Below are positions 7,601-9,615 of a stretch of 9,615 nucleotides of DNA, piece by piece. Numbering within the stretch: the first letter of the stretch is position 1; every line of letters starts with the position of its first letter. Under the pieces are notes generated by a model. The model saw only the letters and a list, made by a program, of their open reading frames with translations, ran no database searches and was not told where the DNA came from. The DNA comes from Methanosarcinales archaeon (lineage in GTDB: Archaea > Halobacteriota > Methanosarcinia > Methanosarcinales > Methanogasteraceae). The translations under genes and the position numbers were made by a program. The stretch lies in NCBI GenBank assembly GCA_030672345.1, contig DAOVGO010000106.1, positions 1 through 9,615 of the forward strand, given 5' to 3'.

Positions 7601-8899
7601 TTCTCAGCCTTCGGCGAAAGCGGGGGCGAGGGCGGCAGCCTCTGGCTCACAGCGTTCGTCCTCAACTCGTTTGCAGGCGCACGGGACGTGACATCGATCG
7701 ATGACTCGGTTCTCGCAGAGGCTTCGGACTGGATCTGCGCCCACCAGAGCGGAGATGGTTCATGGGAATCGGTCGGTTTCATCTGCCATGAGGAGATGAT
7801 CGGCGGAATGGAGGGCAGATATGCGCTCACGAGCTTCGTTGCGATCGCACTCGCCGAATACGGTGGCGCAGACCCCGCTGTCCTCAAACAGGCACAGGCG
7901 TATCTCGAAGGGAACCTGAGCAACCAGACCGATCCTTATTCGCTTGCGATAGGATCTGTCGCACTCCGGAAACTCGAAAGCCCGCACGCTGATACCGCTC
8001 TTGAGAAGCTCGTTGCGATCGCAAAGGAGGACGAAAACGGAGTCTACTGGGAATCGGACGCTGCAGCGGTCCGGGATTCTGACTCGGACCCATACCCATA
8101 CAAATACGGTCATCCGCCATCGAGCAAGAACATTGAGATCACATCGTACGCGGCGCTTGCCCTGATCGATGCGAAACACCCGCTTGCAAACGATGCCATC
8201 AAGTGGATTGCATCCCAGAGAAACTCGTTTGGCGGGTTTTCTTCGACGCAGGATACGGTCATGGCACTAAAAGCACTGATGACCGCCGCAGCAAACCAAG
8301 GCAGGGACATCGACGCCACCGTGACAGTATCAGCCGACGGCAGCACCATCAAGGACGTCCGGATCGATGCAGGGAACTTTGATGTGCTCCAGACCGTTTT
8401 GGTGCCTGATGGGACAGATGAGGTGCAGCTTACGCTTGCTGGAACCGGAGAAGTAGGTTATCAGCTGGTAAAGCGGTTTAATGTGATCCTTCCTGAGATT
8501 GCGCCGGTGTCTGACCTGCAACTGGATATTACCTACGATGCAACCGATGTGGCGGTAAATGACATCGTGACGGCGCAGACACGGGTTATCTACACCGGAG
8601 CAGCCCAGTCCACAGGCATGATGATCGTGGATGTCGCTGTGCCCACCGGATTTACGCCAGTCTCGGGGAGTCTGGACAGACTGGTTGCGGACGGCACGAT
8701 CATGCGCTACGAGATCGCTGGCAGAAAAGTCATCGTCTACGTGCTTGACCTGCCGCGGGGAGTCGAACTCTCGTTTGACGTCGAGATGCGGGCGCTCTTC
8801 CCGGTAAAGGCGATCGTGCCTGACAGCCGGGCGTATTCGTACTACGATCCCGAGATCTGTGCGGGGGTGCGGGGCGGGGAGATTGTGGTTGGTGTGTAG
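4679..8899 (+). CDS. Alpha-2-macroglobulin / C3-like thioester lipoprotein
   Basis: A 1406-residue protein. A signal peptide ends in the lipobox VASGC (C23), predicting a lipid-anchored protein on the outer face of the membrane, followed by a Gly/Pro/Asn linker. Macroglobulin domains follow: FIETDKPIYKPGQTI (141-155) opens MG2, YVLPKFEIEI (from 233) marks the MG2/MG3 junction, and VAIVDESVYAL (about 574-584) lies in MG6. A Pro/Glu/Ala/Met-rich bait-like linker spans about 605-700, then FFPETWLW (707-714). The thioester site is PFGCGEQN (919-926; C922, Q925) in an alpha-helical domain with TGYQRQL, LWLTAFVLNSF and GGFSSTQDT (1185-1193). H1037 in ICHEEMIGG matches the catalytic His of complement C3. 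Residues about 1280-1403 resemble the receptor-binding domain. The family traps proteases or attaches covalently to targets. No anaphylatoxin Cys-rich domain or C3-like tetra-arginine site is seen. The sequence resembles metazoan members more than E. coli YfhM. Its function in archaea is unknown; the family call is secure. Confidence 0.95.
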   Translation: MKKTLASYVLSLICVAVLVASGCIETGTPPNGGNDTPAEAAEYLILAPKTLFVGSESSISMSAFAGKEHVPAERCVEYALLDSDETKVPLVRASTGKSGHSVARFEVPPIEEGTYSLIAQPVGTDEEYTATVRVLKSNPIFIETDKPIYKPGQTIHGRILLLNNNLLPLADSVELVIADAKGIKVFRETLETNDFGVATFDLPLSTEPNLGTWKIKAVSGESKSVVDIRVERYVLPKFEIEIGVQKDWFLVSDQVTGTVSANYFFGKPVEGSLEIEAVKYVGTWETYATYSAVLENGSVEFELPAVGWIAGTYGAGGQGSLMLNISVTDTGNHTETATELLKIVESDMILQLIPESGIVKPGLPFEVLIVTEDPDGNPVNTDVEIRTVFREEGYTETGRDDTVSTENGVAIVSYTIPDNCTGAHIEATCRDTSGSTVHQGVELDAAYSPGASFIHIAQTSEGVPAIGDTITFAIHSTNPGTVFYDIFANGRTVYSGTSERSEIAVQVTPQMSPSAKIVAYMINPNCEVSADVLPFDVRFKTNVDLTSAFESETASPGDSVRVDFDARDKSMIGVAIVDESVYALSAGRLNLKQVFDELERRFMEPQIEIHPEYGYYDRRIGTYEILDDAGMQVLASPSFEIPKALEPEMPVPEALGVWKGGAEREVAAMDMMVEETEGAPMPVPEATPTAAANGDRELATVERVRQFFPETWLWLPDLLTDDNGRTHIDLTAPDSITTWRLHAVSSSEAGIGISEDSLTVFQEFFIGPDLPYSVTRGEVFPVRVQVYNYLDTPQDVRLTLSSGGWFNRIGDDVASVSIGANSVEDASFTITPTKIGTHAIEITAQTEGMADAVRKDIIVEAEGTRQEIVENGNLAAGSTTLDATLPSGIVSDSGVVLVSFTPSIVAQTISGVDSLLNMPFGCGEQNMIMFAPDVEILRYLKATDQTNPEIQAKAELFITTGYQRQLTFRHSDGSFSAFGESGGEGGSLWLTAFVLNSFAGARDVTSIDDSVLAEASDWICAHQSGDGSWESVGFICHEEMIGGMEGRYALTSFVAIALAEYGGADPAVLKQAQAYLEGNLSNQTDPYSLAIGSVALRKLESPHADTALEKLVAIAKEDENGVYWESDAAAVRDSDSDPYPYKYGHPPSSKNIEITSYAALALIDAKHPLANDAIKWIASQRNSFGGFSSTQDTVMALKALMTAAANQGRDIDATVTVSADGSTIKDVRIDAGNFDVLQTVLVPDGTDEVQLTLAGTGEVGYQLVKRFNVILPEIAPVSDLQLDITYDATDVAVNDIVTAQTRVIYTGAAQSTGMMIVDVAVPTGFTPVSGSLDRLVADGTIMRYEIAGRKVIVYVLDLPRGVELSFDVEMRALFPVKAIVPDSRAYSYYDPEICAGVRGGEIVVGV

Positions 8900-8953
8900 G
8901 CAGAGGGGGGTGGGCATAAATGAAGCGACAAATCCAGAAGACACTCAAAAACC

Positions 8954-8978
8954 ACGGAGTTAAGAACCTTAACTCCGT
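8954..8978 (-). terminator. Perfect 11-bp hairpin at the transposase 3' end
   Basis: ACGGAGTTAAG (8954-8964) is the exact reverse complement of CTTAACTCCGT (8968-8978), with a 3-nt loop. On the minus strand it is followed within 2 nt by a TTTTT run, so it resembles an intrinsic terminator for the transposase gene, whose TAA stop (8969-8971) lies inside it. It also faces the thioester gene, which ends at 8899. It might instead be a structural part of the insertion sequence end. Confidence 0.6.
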
Positions 8979-9615
8979 ATCACTTTAGGGAATATGTCCA
9001 ACCCAAGTCTCTCCCCCAGATCTCTGACCTTCTTTGGAACCTCGGTGACCATACCACGATCCTCCAGATCGACATGATAGACCTTGCCATACTTGAATAA
9101 CAGATCGATCGGAGTCATCTTGCGATTCAACTCACCCTTCTCCAGGATCTGTTCCAACTTACAGTGGATGTAGATGGATAGAAACGATATGAACACGTGC
9201 CCAAAGACACTCTCATCATCCTGTAGATAGATTTTATCCGCTTCAAGCACCGTTTTGTGTGTATCAAACATCTTTTCAACAGTTTCACGTCCCTTGTAGA
9301 GCTCATAAATCTCATTCCCACCAACATCCAGATTCGAGAGGATCAGGATCTCCCCTGCCTTCTTCATCCGCTCTCGGAGCTCCTTCTTGTCAATCTTGCC
9401 ATCATCCAGTTTCCTGTACAAAGTCTTGCGCTCTTCCACCATGAGGTCCTGATCCTCAAATAAGTAGAGGAAGAAGTTGTCACACTTCCGTTTCCCGAAC
9501 CGAATCAGTCGGTCGTGATAGTAGAGATGTCCGTTGAGATGTATGCGCGTATCATAGAAATGGCTGTTCTCCCCGCCCTGAAGCACATAAGAGATGTTCT
9601 TGCCATCCAGGAACT
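8969..9615 (-). CDS. IS4-superfamily transposase, C-terminal part (5' end outside window)
   Basis: The frame is open from the right edge of the window (minus strand) to a TAA at 8969-8971, about 215 codons. The decisive feature is the IS4-superfamily Y-x2-R-x3-E-x6-K signature at 9254-9298, in YKGRETVEKMFDTHK. It holds the third catalytic acid (E) of the DDE/RNase H-fold transposase. A DDESVFGHVFISFLSIYIH block follows, as is typical of IS1634-like members, and the C-terminus ends soon after. The two upstream catalytic aspartates must lie outside or near the edge, so completeness and activity cannot be judged. The GTG at 9586 is not a convincing start because the frame stays open upstream of it. 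The coding sequence is visibly richer in A+T than the neighbouring thioester gene, consistent with acquired DNA. The group within the superfamily (IS1634-like) is a tentative call. Confidence 0.85.
   Translation of the reverse strand, partial: FLDGKNISYVLQGGENSHFYDTRIHLNGHLYYHDRLIRFGKRKCDNFFLYLFEDQDLMVEERKTLYRKLDDGKIDKKELRERMKKAGEILILSNLDVGGNEIYELYKGRETVEKMFDTHKTVLEADKIYLQDDESVFGHVFISFLSIYIHCKLEQILEKGELNRKMTPIDLLFKYGKVYHVDLEDRGMVTEVPKKVRDLGERLGLDIFPKVIRS
8969..9615 (-). mobile_element. Insertion sequence, right part not in window
   Basis: The transposase implies an insertion sequence whose one end should lie between the thioester gene stop (8899) and the transposase stop (8969). No matching terminal inverted repeat pair or target duplication can be recognised because the other end is outside the window, so only the transposase part is marked. 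Confidence 0.55.

Noticed and set aside
8330..8944. 204-residue minus-strand frame opposite the 3' end of the thioester protein gene.
   Set aside because: It mirrors the receptor-binding-like domain codons and has no family features of its own.
1..9615. CRISPR array, tRNA or rRNA genes.
   Set aside because: No regularly spaced direct repeats, and no cloverleaf-like or rRNA-like sequence was recognised on reading both strands.

Overview
The window looks like a piece of an archaeal chromosome, most likely from a euryarchaeote, possibly a methanogen or anaerobic-alkane-type lineage; the finer placement is a guess. The archaeal assignment rests on three points. It carries ribosomal protein S3Ae (eS1), which is confined to archaea and eukaryotes. 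It carries the large subunit of an aconitase-X type phosphomevalonate dehydratase of the archaeal mevalonate pathway. Finally, short or near-absent leaders follow TATA-like boxes.

Layout: positions 1-758 (minus strand) hold larB, for the nickel-pincer cofactor. Its 3' end runs off the window, so it shows no stop codon. Positions 907-1842 (minus) hold a CaCA-family Na+/Ca2+ exchanger. A 75-bp divergent promoter region with a self-complementary TATA-like box separates it from the rps3ae gene (1918-2508, TTG start with a strong Shine-Dalgarno), which ends at a hairpin plus T-tract. An aconitase-X / phosphomevalonate dehydratase large-subunit gene (2569-3747) and queE (3791-4504) follow as a likely operon, joined by a very G-rich spacer. 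After a 174-bp intergenic region comes a 1406-codon gene (4679-8899) for a lipoprotein of the alpha-2-macroglobulin / complement-C3 thioester superfamily. A convergent IS4-superfamily transposase gene (8969 to the window end, minus) closes the window. Its stop codon sits inside a perfect 11-bp-stem hairpin followed by a T-run.

Most genes are housekeeping or cofactor functions: translation, isoprenoids, deazaguanine tRNA modification, ion exchange and nickel cofactor. The outstanding item is the thioester protein. It resembles the metazoan alpha-2-macroglobulin/C3/TEP type far more than the better-known bacterial YfhM type: PFGCGEQN thioester motif, FPETWLW after a bait-like linker, GGFSSTQDT, and a C-terminal receptor-binding-like domain. 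It also has a histidine 115 residues after the thioester cysteine in an ICHEEMIGG context, matching the catalytic histidine of C3. It is lipid-anchored by a lipobox and has no penicillin-binding-protein partner in view. It is the best candidate here for an under-described system: a surface-tethered protease trap or covalent tagging protein in an archaeon.
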